Positions 1-7,914 of a stretch of 55,174 nt of DNA are shown here, piece after piece. How positions within the stretch are numbered: the stretch's first letter is position 1; each line of letters opens with the position of its first letter. Location: the NCBI GenBank assembly GCA_036514635.1, contig DATBWU010000053.1, positions 1 through 55,174 on the forward strand. The letters are read 5' to 3'. Origin of the DNA: DASSFZ01 sp036514635 (GTDB lineage: Bacteria; Chloroflexota; Anaerolineae; Fen-1058). The notes under the pieces were generated by a model. That model saw only the letters and a program-made list of their open reading frames with translations. It made no database searches and was not told the DNA's origin. Position numbers and translations under genes: made by a program.

Positions 1-1
1 G

Positions 2-919
2 TACGGCGGCGTCTTCCCGGAGATGGCCTCCCGCATGCACGTCGAGACGATCACGCCGGTGATCCGCGAGGCCATGCAGCAGGCGTCGCTCACGTGGGAC
101 AATCTAACCGCGATCGCGGTGACGTATGGCCCCGGCCTGCCCGGATCGCTGCTCGTCGGCCTGAATGCGGCCAAAGGTATCGCGTTCGGACGCGGCCTGC
201 CGCTGATCGGCATCAATCACCTCGAAGGGCACGTCTACTCGCACTGGCTCAAAGTGACGGACGACGCCGTGATGGGCAACGCCTTATCGTTTCCGCTGTT
301 GATTCTCATCGTCAGCGGCGGGCATACCGAGTTGATTTTGATGCGAGATCATCTCGCGTACGAGAAGCTCGGCGCGACGCTCGACGATGCGTCGGGCGAG
401 GCGTTCGACAAAGTCGCCCGACTGCTGGGGTTAGGCTATCCGGGCGGCCCGGCGATCGAGCGCATCGCCACGTCCGGCGATCCGATGCGCTTCGAGTTCG
501 CCATGCCCAAGGTCAATCACGAGTTCGCGTTTTCGTTCTCCGGCCTCAAAACGGCGGTGCTGCGCACGGTGCAATCGTACGGTCCGACCGATGGCCGGGG
601 TCAGGTGCCCGCCCGCGTGCCGATACCCGATCTGGCCGCATCGTTTCAGCGCGCGGTCGTGCATCAACTGGTGGAGAAGACGATCGAAGCGGCGAACCGG
701 CATCGCGTTACAGAGATCCTGATTTCGGGCGGCGTATCGGCGAATCGGTCGTTGAGAGAGACGATGGCGCGCCGCGCGAGCATCCCGGTGCGTTGGCCAC
801 CGATGTGGCTGTGCACCGACAACGCGGCGATGATCGGCGCGGCGGCGCATCATCGATACCTCGCCGGTCAGCGCGATGGGTGGGAGTTGGACATCGAGCC
901 AAACCTCAAACTGGCCTGA
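2..919 (+). CDS. tsaD: tRNA N6-adenosine threonylcarbamoyltransferase TsaD (5' truncated by window)
   Basis: The reading frame is open from base 2, and residues before the first internal Met (YGGVFPEMASRMH) already match the conserved early region of TsaD, so the true start lies upstream. About 305 residues are visible, most of the usual 330-350. The Kae1/TsaD ASKHA fold is recognisable: the metal-site motif HLEGHVYSH, the stretch VSGGHTEL, then DDASGEAFDKVARLLGLGYPGGP, and near the end the nucleotide-binding stretch SGGVSANRSLRE. The family transfers the threonylcarbamoyl group onto A37 of tRNAs that read ANN codons, with TsaB and TsaE as partners; neither partner is visible here. A dispersed repeat begins two bases after the stop codon. 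Confidence 0.95.
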   Translation, partial: YGGVFPEMASRMHVETITPVIREAMQQASLTWDNLTAIAVTYGPGLPGSLLVGLNAAKGIAFGRGLPLIGINHLEGHVYSHWLKVTDDAVMGNALSFPLLILIVSGGHTELILMRDHLAYEKLGATLDDASGEAFDKVARLLGLGYPGGPAIERIATSGDPMRFEFAMPKVNHEFAFSFSGLKTAVLRTVQSYGPTDGRGQVPARVPIPDLAASFQRAVVHQLVEKTIEAANRHRVTEILISGGVSANRSLRETMARRASIPVRWPPMWLCTDNAAMIGAAAHHRYLAGQRDGWELDIEPNLKLA

Positions 920-920
920 G

Positions 921-953
921 TTGATCCACGAAGGCACACGAAGGGGCACGAAG
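921..953. repeat. Single arm of the CACGAAG dyad repeat family
   Basis: Degenerate tandem copies of CACGAAG with 11-12 base spacing start as TTGATCCACGAAGG, two bases after the tsaD stop and directly before the GxxExxY start codon. The right arm of the hairpin after that gene (ACTTCGTGGATCAA) is its inverted counterpart, so the gene sits between inverted copies. Confidence 0.7.
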
Positions 954-1331
954 ATGACGGATTTGGCCCTGAAGGATGAGGTCTACGCTGTCATGGGTGC
1001 AGCAATGGAGGTTCACAGCCAGCTTGGGCCTGGGTTTCTGGAGGCGGTGTATCAAGAGGCGTTGGAGTTGGAGTTGCTGGCGAAAGGGATTCCTTTTGAG
1101 GCGCAGAAGCCGATTGGCATTTATTACAAGGGTCAACTGCTAAAGAAGGAATACGTCGCGGACCTTGTGTGCTACGAGCAAATCATCGTTGAGCTGAAGG
1201 CGCTTGAACGGCTGTCGACTCGCGAGGAAGCGCAACTCCTGAACTATCTGAAGGCGACCGGTTTACGCGTGGGCCTGTTGATCAACTTCGGCAGTCACGG
1301 CAAACTCGAATGGCAGCGGTATGTAAGATAA
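954..1331 (+). CDS. GxxExxY family protein
   Basis: A 125-residue protein with the signature GPGFLEAVYQEAL at about residues 25-37 (GxxExxY) and the later conserved stretches YVADLVCYEQIIVELKA and LLNYLKATGLRVGLLINFG. These are typical of the GxxExxY family (TIGR04256), which resembles a PD-(D/E)xK nuclease fold; its biological role is unclear. The Met at 954 is chosen because the family starts just before this point and because the sequence upstream is repeat DNA. There is no clear Shine-Dalgarno beyond GGGGCACGAAG. The gene is enclosed by inverted copies of the CACGAAG repeat, suggesting that gene plus repeats move or expand together. Confidence 0.85.
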   Translation: MTDLALKDEVYAVMGAAMEVHSQLGPGFLEAVYQEALELELLAKGIPFEAQKPIGIYYKGQLLKKEYVADLVCYEQIIVELKALERLSTREEAQLLNYLKATGLRVGLLINFGSHGKLEWQRYVR

Positions 1332-1401
1332 TCCACAAAGGTACACGAAAAGGCACGAAGAAGAAAACTTCGTGTTCCTTCGTGTGACTTCGTGGATCAA
1401 T
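1331..1401. repeat. CACGAAG-family hairpin after the GxxExxY gene
   Basis: A left arm beginning ATCCACAAAGGTACACGAA and a right arm ending ACTTCGTGGATCAA form a long imperfect stem of about 30 bp around a short A-rich loop. It fills the whole gap between the GxxExxY stop and the ribosome-binding region of the thiolase. It may act as a transcription end or mRNA-stabilising hairpin, but no T-tract follows. Confidence 0.75.
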
Positions 1402-1415
1402 TCTGGAGAGGGATG

Positions 1416-2627
1416 ATGAAAGAGGCGGTGATTGTCGATGCGGTGCGGACGCCGATCGGGCGGCATGGCGGCGTGTTGAAGGACGTGCGGCCCGACGACC
1501 TGGCTGCGATCGTGCTGAAGGCCATCGTCGAGCGGACGAAGATCGATCCGGCGATCGTCGAGGAAGTGTATTTCGGCTGCGCGAATCAAGCGGGCGAGGA
1601 CAATCGCAACGTGGCGCGCATGGCCGCGCTGCTGGCAGGCTTCCCGAAGGAAGTTGCGGCGGTGACGTTCAATCGGCTATGTGCGTCGAGTCTGGCAGCG
1701 GTCAACGCGGCGGCGCACGCGATCAAAGCCGGCGAGGGCGACGTGTATGTCGCGGGCGGTGTGGAGAGCATGACGCGCGCGCCGTGGTCGATGCCCAAGT
1801 CGAGCGAGCCGTTTCCGCGCGGCGATGTGAAGATGTACGACACGACGCTCGGCTGGCGTTATCCCAACCCAAAGCTGGAGGCGATGTTCCCGCTCGAAAC
1901 GATGGGCGAGACGGCGGAGAACATTTACGCGATGACGGCGCAGAGCGCCCGGTCGATCACGCGCGAGGAGCAGGACGAGTTCGCCTATCAGAGCCAGATG
2001 CGTTGGAAGGCCGCGCACGATGCGGGGCGATTCAAAGACGAGATCGTGCCGGTGATCATTCCGCAGCGCAAGGGCGATCCGATCGCCGTCGAGACGGATG
2101 AGCATCCGCGCCCGGACACGACGCTGGACAAACTGGCGAAGCTCGGCCCGGCCTTCCGCAAAAGCGGCACAGTGACGGCGGGCAATTCGTCGGGCCTGAA
2201 CGACGGCGCAGCAGCGATCTTGATGATGAGCGCCGACAAGGCGCAAGCACTCGGCCTGAAGCCGATGGCGCGCATCGTCGCAGGCGCGGCGGCCGGCGTC
2301 GATCCGCGCACGATGGGCTTGGGGCCGATTCCGGCCACGCGCAAAGCACTCGCCCGCGCCGGGCTGACGATCGAGCAGATCGACCTGATCGAGCTGAACG
2401 AAGCCTTCGCCGTGCAGGTGCTGGCCTGCGCGCGCGAGTTGAATATCCCCCCGGACAAGTTGAACGTGAACGGCGGCGCGATCGCGTTGGGGCATCCATT
2501 GGGTTGCTCAGGCGCGCGCATCTTGACGACGCTGCTGCACGAGATGAAGCGGCGCGGCAACCGCTACGGCCTGGCGACGATGTGTGTCGGCGTGGGGCAG
2601 GGCGAAGCCGTTATTGTCGAAATGTAG
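1416..2627 (+). CDS. Acetyl-CoA acyltransferase (thiolase)
   Basis: A 403-residue thiolase, normal length for the family. The nucleophile Cys89 lies in NRLCASSLAAVN; the second half has NEAFAVQVLA, the histidine motif GHPLGCSGAR and the second cysteine in CVGVGQGEA. These are the residues of the Claisen-condensing/thiolytic active site. Family members act in fatty-acid or aromatic beta-oxidation (FadA/PcaF type) or acetoacetyl-CoA formation; the sequence alone does not separate these. The second of two adjacent ATGs (1413 and 1416) is chosen because MKEAVIVDAVRTPIG is the canonical N-terminus and GGAGAGG lies just upstream. The TAG stop is embedded in a repeat arm. No beta-oxidation partner is adjacent. 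Confidence 0.93.
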   Translation: MKEAVIVDAVRTPIGRHGGVLKDVRPDDLAAIVLKAIVERTKIDPAIVEEVYFGCANQAGEDNRNVARMAALLAGFPKEVAAVTFNRLCASSLAAVNAAAHAIKAGEGDVYVAGGVESMTRAPWSMPKSSEPFPRGDVKMYDTTLGWRYPNPKLEAMFPLETMGETAENIYAMTAQSARSITREEQDEFAYQSQMRWKAAHDAGRFKDEIVPVIIPQRKGDPIAVETDEHPRPDTTLDKLAKLGPAFRKSGTVTAGNSSGLNDGAAAILMMSADKAQALGLKPMARIVAGAAAGVDPRTMGLGPIPATRKALARAGLTIEQIDLIELNEAFAVQVLACARELNIPPDKLNVNGGAIALGHPLGCSGARILTTLLHEMKRRGNRYGLATMCVGVGQGEAVIVEM

Positions 2628-2702
2628 AATGCAGAATGCGGAATGCGGAATGTCGGGCAGTGGGCAATCCGCAATCTACAATCCGAAATCAGCAATCGAC
2701 AT
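2625..2702. repeat. AATGCGGAATG / GCAATCCGCAATC dyad repeat
   Basis: A left arm with tandem GAATGC words (TAGAATGCAGAATGCGGAA) and a right arm with CAATCCGCAATC words form an imperfect dyad. The thiolase TAG stop is the first triplet of the left arm. The remaining roughly 110 bases up to the next gene show no other recognisable feature. Confidence 0.6.
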
Positions 2703-2815
2703 GGCGTGACGGATTCGCCTCCACGGGGTTTTTATTTGTGTCAGGCTGAGTCGACGAAGGGCATCATCCCCGGCATTAACAGGCAGCGCACATCATCCCT
2801 ACAGGAGAGACAGGT

Positions 2816-3712
2816 ATGGCGGCAGCGACCGGCGACTGGAAGCGGCAGATCAAGGGCGTGATCAGTTTAACGCGACACAAGGAGTACGTCATATTCGTCG
2901 TCGTCACCACGTTGCTCGGCGCGCGCGTTTCCGGCGCGCAAATGGATTGGCGATTGCTCATCGTGCTGATCGCCAACTGGCTTGCCGTGGGTTTCTCGTT
3001 CATGATCAATGACGTAGAAGATGCACCGGACGATGCGCTGAACCCGGCCAAGGTTAATCGCAACCCCGTATCGGCGGGGCACATCTCGCCCGCTGTCGGT
3101 TACGCCGCGTCCTTCGCGGTGGCGATTCTGGCAGCGGTGGCCTATTTGTTTCTCGGCCCGATTCCCTTCTGGCTGGGCATGGCCTGCCTGGCGATCGGGC
3201 TGGTGTACTCGTGGCGCGTCGTGCGCCTGAAGAGTATCCCGGTCGTCGATCTGATCTCGCACGGCCTGCTGCTAGCCGGTCTGCAACTGCTGTGCGGCTA
3301 CTTCACCTTCGCGCCGAACGGCGGCGGCAACTGGATCGCGCCCTTCGGCTTCGTTGTATCGATCAGCCTGTACGGCGAACTGTTCAACGAGGTGCGCGAT
3401 CTGGAAGGCGACTTGAAAGCCGGCGTCACGCACACGGCGGCATTGATCGGCGAGCGCGCGGCGCACGTGTTGATGTACTCGCTGCTGGTGGGCGCAGGTG
3501 TGTCGTTCACGTATGCGGTTATCATGGGCCTGATCCCGCTGTGGGTATTGGCCGTGATGTTCTCGCTCGGCGCAGTGATCCTGGCAAGACCGATCCTCAA
3601 GATGAAGCGCGGCTCGGCGATGGACCTGACCGGCCCATTGCACGTCCCGATCCAGGTCGTCGGCGCGATCACGATGATTGCGTGGGTCGCCGCCGACTTT
3701 CTCTTGCGGTAA
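2816..3712 (+). CDS. UbiA-family membrane prenyltransferase
   Basis: A 298-residue integral membrane protein with about eight hydrophobic helices. The first Asp-rich motif is NDVEDAPDD (about residues 65-73), followed by ALNPAKVNRNPVSAG. The second is EVRDLEGDLKAG (about 190), a pattern seen in UbiA enzymes such as chlorophyll synthase, geranylgeranylglyceryl-phosphate synthase and menaquinone or carotenoid prenyltransferases. These bind prenyl diphosphate through Mg2+ at the two Asp motifs. The substrate cannot be assigned. The start at 2816 has a good AGGAGA about 8 bases upstream. No quinone-pathway genes adjoin it. Confidence 0.85.
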   Translation: MAAATGDWKRQIKGVISLTRHKEYVIFVVVTTLLGARVSGAQMDWRLLIVLIANWLAVGFSFMINDVEDAPDDALNPAKVNRNPVSAGHISPAVGYAASFAVAILAAVAYLFLGPIPFWLGMACLAIGLVYSWRVVRLKSIPVVDLISHGLLLAGLQLLCGYFTFAPNGGGNWIAPFGFVVSISLYGELFNEVRDLEGDLKAGVTHTAALIGERAAHVLMYSLLVGAGVSFTYAVIMGLIPLWVLAVMFSLGAVILARPILKMKRGSAMDLTGPLHVPIQVVGAITMIAWVAADFLLR

Positions 3713-3763
3713 GCGGCGGACTGCCTCTCGATGGGGCGTTGGCGAGCCACGGCGGCCCATTTC

Positions 3764-3829
3764 ACCGCAGAGCGCGCGGAGGACGCCGAGATATGTTGAA
3801 ACCTCTGCGGCCTCAGCGTTCTCTGCGGT
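3764..3829. repeat. CGCAGAG-family hairpin
   Basis: A left arm starting ACCGCAGAGCGCGCGGAGGA and a right arm ending GTTCTCTGCGGT form an imperfect stem. It lies in the 250-base gap between the prenyltransferase and the small membrane protein gene. The same word family recurs near 7.4, 21.7 and 51.2 kb. Confidence 0.7.
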
Positions 3830-3881
3830 AAGAGCAGTACGGTAGAAAGGGACCGCCGGGCGGCGAAGCGGGGTTCTGCGT

Positions 3882-3943
3882 TTGAGTTTGTCACCTGAAT
3901 GGAGGATAATATCGAGCGTGGCCGCAGTGCGGTCGCGCTCGAT
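3882..3943 (+). promoter_or_regulatory. Sigma-70-like promoter with overlapping dyad
   Basis: TTGAGT (3882-3887), a 17-base spacer and GATAAT (3905-3910) resemble a housekeeping promoter for the gene at 3963. Directly after the -10 box, ATCGAGCGTGGCC (3911-3923) pairs with GGTCGCGCTCGAT (3931-3943), a 13-bp near-perfect dyad. It covers the expected transcription start and could be an operator or a 5' hairpin. Confidence 0.5.
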
Positions 3944-3962
3944 GTGTTGATCAGGAGAGGCG

Positions 3963-4298
3963 ATGTTCGATTCGAGCAACACGCTTATCGGTCTATTGTG
4001 CCTGGGGGGCGGCATCGCCTTCGCGTTCTTTTGGCCGTTGGGCCGCAAGAACGCTAGCCATTTTCTCTTCAACCTCGTCATCATCGCGCTGTTCGTCGTC
4101 GCGGCCTTCAACCTGATCTCGAAAGGCATGGTCGAGTCCGACGTGACGGTGCTGTTGATTGGCCTGGGCGCCGGCATCGTCGCGGTGGTGATCCGCAGCA
4201 TTCGGCGCTGGCTGCACTATTTCCAGGGCGTGGTCGCGCGGCGCACCAGCCCGTACTACTGGTACTCACGCGCATTTCGAGCGAGGAGGCGGCGATAG
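3963..4298 (+). CDS. Small membrane protein, unknown function
   Basis: A 111-residue protein with three predicted hydrophobic segments (about residues 5-24, 32-52 and 60-80) and a basic C-terminal tail ending in a run of Arg. I do not recognise a family. The start is supported by CAGGAGAGG just upstream and by a promoter-like element at 3882. It is followed after 32 bases by the SDR epimerase gene, so the two may be cotranscribed. Topology with an arginine-rich tail suggests the C-terminus faces the cytoplasm. Confidence 0.75.
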   Translation: MFDSSNTLIGLLCLGGGIAFAFFWPLGRKNASHFLFNLVIIALFVVAAFNLISKGMVESDVTVLLIGLGAGIVAVVIRSIRRWLHYFQGVVARRTSPYYWYSRAFRARRRR

Positions 4299-4330
4299 CG
4301 CGCTCTCCTCTCCGGGATATATGGTAAGGT

Positions 4331-5332
4331 ATGAAAGCCCTCGTCACCGGCGGCACCGGCTTCCTCGGCGCGAACCTGGCGGCCGGCTTGATCGAGCGCG
4401 GCTGGTCGGTTCGGATTTTGCGCCGATCGACCTCGCCGCTCGACGCGGTGAGGGATTTGACTGTCGAGCACGCCATCGGCGATGTGCTGGAGCCGGAGAC
4501 GCTGTCCGAGGCAATGAGCGGCGTCGACGTGGTCTTTCACGTCGCCGCAATTTCGATCTACTGGCGCAGCACGCCCGGCACGATCTACAAGGTGAACGTC
4601 GACGGCACGCGCAACGTGCTGGATGCTGCGCGCCGGGCGAGTGTGAAGCGCGTCGTATTCACCAGCAGCGGGGCGGCGGTCGGCATCGTGAGAGGCCGTC
4701 CCTCGAACGAAGACGATCCCTACAACGAAGACATCGCACACTTTCCCTACGGCCACAGCAAATGGCTCGCCGAAGAAGTCGTGCGCCAGGCGGTGAGGCA
4801 GGGCCAGGATGTGACGATCGTCAACCCGTCGGTGATCGTCGGCCGGTGCGACTTGAACTGGGGATCGGGCAGCATTATCAAAGAGGTCGTTGGGCGGCGC
4901 GTGCCCGGTGTGCCGCCGGGCGGTGTGAATTACGTCGCCGTGCAGGATGTGGTAGCCGGGCACATCGCAGCAGCCGACAAGGGCCGGCCCGGCGAGCGCT
5001 ACTTGTTGACCGGCGAGAACCTGACCCACCGGCAGTTGATGGACACTGTCGCCCGCGTCGTCGGCGTGGAGCCGCCGCGCTGGAATATGCCGCGCTGGAT
5101 TTTCCCGCCGCTGGCGCTCGCGGCGAAAGTCGCCTCCAAGATCGGTGTGCGCCTGCCGATGGATTCGACGCAGCTCCTGCTCAGCCGCGAGTTCATCTGG
5201 TTCGATAACGCGAAAGCGCGGCGCGAGCTGGGCCGGCCCACTCCGTGCACGCCGATCGAGCAGGCGGTGAGGGAGGCGTACGAGTGGTATCGGCAGAATG
5301 GGTATCTGAAACTGGTAAAACGTGAAACGTAA
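4331..5332 (+). CDS. Extended SDR NAD-dependent epimerase/dehydratase (HpnA-like)
   Basis: A 333-residue extended short-chain dehydrogenase. The N-terminal Rossmann motif GGTGFLG (residues 7-13) binds NAD(P). The catalytic set is Ser112/113 in FTSSGA plus Tyr140 and Lys144 (YGHSK). The arrangement, with VNVDGTRNVLDAA and NPSVIVGRCD, resembles hopanoid-associated sugar epimerases and dihydroflavonol reductase-like enzymes. No hopanoid genes adjoin it, so the substrate is open. The last residues (RET) and TAA stop are encoded by the CGTGAAACGTAAA repeat arm that begins here. Confidence 0.85.
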   Translation: MKALVTGGTGFLGANLAAGLIERGWSVRILRRSTSPLDAVRDLTVEHAIGDVLEPETLSEAMSGVDVVFHVAAISIYWRSTPGTIYKVNVDGTRNVLDAARRASVKRVVFTSSGAAVGIVRGRPSNEDDPYNEDIAHFPYGHSKWLAEEVVRQAVRQGQDVTIVNPSVIVGRCDLNWGSGSIIKEVVGRRVPGVPPGGVNYVAVQDVVAGHIAAADKGRPGERYLLTGENLTHRQLMDTVARVVGVEPPRWNMPRWIFPPLALAAKVASKIGVRLPMDSTQLLLSREFIWFDNAKARRELGRPTPCTPIEQAVREAYEWYRQNGYLKLVKRET

Positions 5333-5371
5333 AGCGTAAGCGTGAATTACGTTTTACGCGTCACGTTTCAC
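5320..5371. repeat. CGTGAAACGTAAA dyad repeat
   Basis: The left arm ACGTGAAACGTAAAGCG and the right arm GTTTTACGCGTCACGTTTCAC form an imperfect stem. The stop codon of the epimerase lies inside the left arm, and the right arm ends just before the ribosome-binding site of the aldo/keto reductase. A related single arm occurs at about 24717-24756. Confidence 0.7.
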
Positions 5372-5392
5372 ATTCCTGTTGAGGAGGACAGC

Positions 5393-6370
5393 ATGGAATA
5401 TCGAAACCTGGGCCGGACGGGCCTGAAAGTCTCTCGTCTGTGCATGGGGTCGATGAACTTCGGATGGACTGCGCCGGAAGAGAACGCCTATCGGGTGTTC
5501 GATGCGTTCGTCGCGGCGGGCGGCAACTTCATCGACACGGCCAACGTGTATTCGCGCTGGGCGCAGGGCAATCCCGGCGGCGTAGCCGAGACGTTCATCG
5601 GGCGCTGGCTGAAGAAGACGAGCGTGCCGCGCGATCAGCTCGTCATTGCGACTAAGGTGCGCAGCCGGATGGGCGACGGCCCGAACGACGAGGGCCTGAG
5701 TCGCAAGCACATCCTGGATCAGGCCGAGGCCAGCCTGCGCCGCTTGCAGATCGACACTATCGATCTGTACCAGGCGCACTGGTACGACGGGAATGTGCCG
5801 ATCGACGAAACGCTGCGCGCGTTCGACGATCTGGTGCATCAGGGCAAGGTGCGCTACATCGGCTGCTCGAACTACCCGGCGTGGCGCTTGATGCAGGCGC
5901 TGTGGACCAGCGAGCAACTCGGCCTGGCGCGCTACGCTTCGCTCCAGCCGCACTACAACCTGATCCACCGCGCCGAGTTCGAGCGCGAATTGCGCGACGT
6001 GTGCACAGTCTATGGATTGGGCGTGATCCCGTATTCTCCACTGGCAGGCGGTTTCCTCACCGGCAAGTATCGCAAGGGTGAACCGCCGCCGGCCGGCACG
6101 CGCGGCGTGGACAGCCCGCGCATCAAAGGCTACCTGGAGACGGAGACCAGCTTCGCGGCAATCGATCACTTGCGTGAACTGGGTCGAGCGCGCGGCAAGA
6201 CGGTCGCGCAGATGGCGCTGGCCTGGCTGCTGACCGATCCGCTGATCACGTCGCCGATCATCGGCGCAAACACAGTCGAGCAGTGGAATGAAATTGCCGG
6301 CGCGCTGGACGTCACGTTGAGCGAGGACGAAAAGAAGGAACTCGACGAACTGACGAAGTGGGAGTCGTGA
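5393..6370 (+). CDS. Aldo/keto reductase
   Basis: A 325-residue (beta/alpha)8 aldo/keto reductase. The catalytic tetrad is visible: Asp48 and Tyr53 in NFIDTANVYSR, Lys88 in IATKVRS, and His129 in LYQAHWYDG. NADPH-site elements include IPYSPLAGGFLTGKY and SPIIGANTVEQ near the C-terminus. It resembles the AKR11/YghZ-type group, which reduces aldehydes and sugars; the physiological substrate is unknown. The start at 5393 is preceded by GAGGAGGA. The TGA stop opens a short repeat arm. Confidence 0.92.
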   Translation: MEYRNLGRTGLKVSRLCMGSMNFGWTAPEENAYRVFDAFVAAGGNFIDTANVYSRWAQGNPGGVAETFIGRWLKKTSVPRDQLVIATKVRSRMGDGPNDEGLSRKHILDQAEASLRRLQIDTIDLYQAHWYDGNVPIDETLRAFDDLVHQGKVRYIGCSNYPAWRLMQALWTSEQLGLARYASLQPHYNLIHRAEFERELRDVCTVYGLGVIPYSPLAGGFLTGKYRKGEPPPAGTRGVDSPRIKGYLETETSFAAIDHLRELGRARGKTVAQMALAWLLTDPLITSPIIGANTVEQWNEIAGALDVTLSEDEKKELDELTKWES

Positions 6371-6406
6371 TTTCGGATTGACGATTTCAGATTGCGGATC
6401 GGGGAA
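6368..6406. repeat. GATTGCGGATTG-type single repeat arm
   Basis: Three loose copies of the word GATT(T/G)C(A/G)GATTG begin on the TGA stop of the aldo/keto reductase and end just before the next start codon. It belongs to the same word family as the repeat at 2625-2702. Confidence 0.5.
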
Positions 6407-6416
6407 GACGCCAGGC

Positions 6417-7418
6417 ATGAAGTTCGACGCCAATATCGGTTTCAACATCGACTTGAAAGACGTGCCCTCATACGCTCGCGCTGCCGAGGCGATCGGCTTC
6501 GACGCGCTGTGGGCAAGCGAGACGCGGCACGATCCATTCTTGCCGCTGCCGCTCATCGCCGAGCATACGCAGCGCGTTCACTTCGGCACGGCGGTCGCGA
6601 TCGCGTTCGCGCGCAGCCCGGTTGCAGTCGCGCACGCGGCGTGGGACCTGGCTCGACAGTCGAGCGGGCGTTTCATCCTCGGCCTCGGCACGCAGGTGAA
6701 GGCGCACATCGAGCGGCGCTTCGGCATGGCGTGGGGGCCGCCTGTCGCCAGGCTGCGCGAGTTCGTGCAGGCGATGCGCGCCGTGTGGGATTGCTGGCAA
6801 AACGGCGCGCGGCTGAACTTTCGCGGCGAGCATTACAAGGTTACGCTGATGACGCCGTTCTTCAGCCCCGGCCCGATCGAGCACCCCGCCATCCCGATCT
6901 ACGTCGCCGGGGTCGGCGCGCCGCTGTGCCGCTTGGCCGGCGAGGTCGCCGACGGTTTCGTCGTGCACCCGCTGAATACATCGAAGTATCTGGCCGAAAT
7001 CGTCCGTCCGGCGATCGAAGCCGGCGCGAAGAAGGCCGGTCGTTCAGCGCGTGAGGTCGTCGTGTCGGGGTCGGTGTTCGTGGCGCTGAATGCTGCGGAG
7101 CGCGAATCGGTTCGGGCGCAGATTTCGTTTTACGCTTCGACGCCGTCGTATCGCCCCGTGCTCGATTTGCACGGCTGGGGCGCGATCGGCGAGCAGTTAT
7201 CGGCGTGCGCCGCGCGGGGCAAATGGGATGAGATGCCCGCGCTGGTCACAGACCCGATGCTCGATGCGTTCGCCGTCGTCGCCACGTGGGACGACGTGGC
7301 CGCGCGGGTGCGCGCGCGCTACGAGGGACTGGTCGATCGGATCGGGTTCTATCGGCCCTTCGTGCCCGGCCCGGAAGACGAGCGCTGGAGGGCGGCGGCG
7401 GTTCAGCTACAGATTTAA
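6417..7418 (+). CDS. LLM-class F420-dependent oxidoreductase
   Basis: A 333-residue luciferase-like TIM-barrel protein beginning MKFDANIGFNIDL. Typical features are RAAEAIGFDALWASET, the FGTAVAIAFARSP strand, ILGLGTQVKAHIERRF and AIPIYVAGVGAPLCRLAGEVADGF, as in the F420-dependent oxidoreductases of the TIGR03617 group. Such enzymes use coenzyme F420 (or FMN) for hydride transfer to diverse substrates; the substrate is not predictable. The start codon is chosen from homology to the family N-terminus. The TAA stop (TTTAACCGCGG) begins the next repeat. Confidence 0.88.
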   Translation: MKFDANIGFNIDLKDVPSYARAAEAIGFDALWASETRHDPFLPLPLIAEHTQRVHFGTAVAIAFARSPVAVAHAAWDLARQSSGRFILGLGTQVKAHIERRFGMAWGPPVARLREFVQAMRAVWDCWQNGARLNFRGEHYKVTLMTPFFSPGPIEHPAIPIYVAGVGAPLCRLAGEVADGFVVHPLNTSKYLAEIVRPAIEAGAKKAGRSAREVVVSGSVFVALNAAERESVRAQISFYASTPSYRPVLDLHGWGAIGEQLSACAARGKWDEMPALVTDPMLDAFAVVATWDDVAARVRARYEGLVDRIGFYRPFVPGPEDERWRAAAVQLQI

Positions 7419-7535
7419 CCGCGGAGAACGCAGAGGGCGCTGAGATGGCTGATTCAACATGAGAACCTTGAAGGACGGAATATGCCGCGTGGTGAATAAT
7501 CTGTAGTTCTCTGCGATCTCTGTGATCTCTGCGGT
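7416..7535. repeat. CGCAGAG-family dyad with a long loop
   Basis: The left arm TAACCGCGGAGAACGCAGAG begins with the stop codon of the LLM oxidoreductase. The right arm ends GATCTCTGCGGT, about 28 bases before the next start. The loop of about 60 bases holds no recognisable gene. Confidence 0.65.
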
Positions 7536-7563
7536 GAAACAACAGTATGAAAGGAGAACAGCC

Positions 7564-7773
7564 ATGTCGCAACGATTCGAGCATTGCCGTTTGGCCGAGA
7601 ACAAGATCGCCTACCTGGGGCGCGCCGGGATGTTCGAGGACAAGTCCGACTCGGCGGGTAATGAGTACAAAGCGTGGGATCATCTGGAGAAGGACGGCTG
7701 GGAGTTGGTCTCGGTCGTCGTCGACAGGAGCGGCCAGCACGTCGCGTATTTCAAGCGCCCGGTAGGGAAGTAG
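7564..7773 (+). CDS. Small hypothetical protein (DUF4177-like shape)
   Basis: A 69-residue soluble protein starting MSQRFEHC, with GGAGAACAGCC before the ATG at 7564. The C-terminal half contains WDHLEKDGWELVSVV and AYFKRP, a pattern seen in small DUF4177-type proteins. No function is known. An upstream in-frame Met at 7522 exists but lies in repeat DNA and lacks a ribosome-binding site. A mobile repeat is inserted directly after its TAG stop. Confidence 0.65.
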   Translation: MSQRFEHCRLAENKIAYLGRAGMFEDKSDSAGNEYKAWDHLEKDGWELVSVVVDRSGQHVAYFKRPVGK

Positions 7774-7783
7774 CCGCCACCGC

Positions 7784-7856
7784 TGGTGATTGCACACATC
7801 TTGAATGCTCGCCGACCGCGCGGACGCGGGCCTGGAGCACTCGCGGATAATCACCA
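7784..7856. mobile_element. Short palindrome-ended non-autonomous element, copy 1 (73 bp)
   Basis: It begins TGGTGATTGCACACATC and ends GGATAATCACCA, so its termini are inverted (TGGTGATT/AATCACCA). It is a shorter version of the 92-bp element at 18805-18896, lacking about 20 bases of the central GC-rich palindrome. Flanking bases ccgccaccgc (7774-7783) and tcgccaccgg (7857-7866) match at 8 of 10 positions, consistent with a decayed 10-bp target duplication. Confidence 0.65.
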
Positions 7857-7868
7857 TCGCCACCGGCT

Positions 7869-7897
7869 TTGCTTTCGATTCAGTCCTCAGGTACAAT
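7869..7897 (+). promoter_or_regulatory. Sigma-70-like promoter for the AI-2E permease operon
   Basis: TTGCTT (7869-7874), a 17-base spacer and TACAAT (7892-7897) lie 18 bases before the start codon at 7915. The short leader would begin right at the coding sequence. It sits just downstream of the inserted mobile repeat. Confidence 0.55.
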
Positions 7898-7914
7898 CGC
7901 GCCCGGAGTCGGGC

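Noticed and set aside
7876..7914. N-terminal extension of the AI-2E permease starting at 7786
   Set aside because: It runs through the mobile repeat and the promoter-like sequence, and the Met at 7915 begins the conserved protein.
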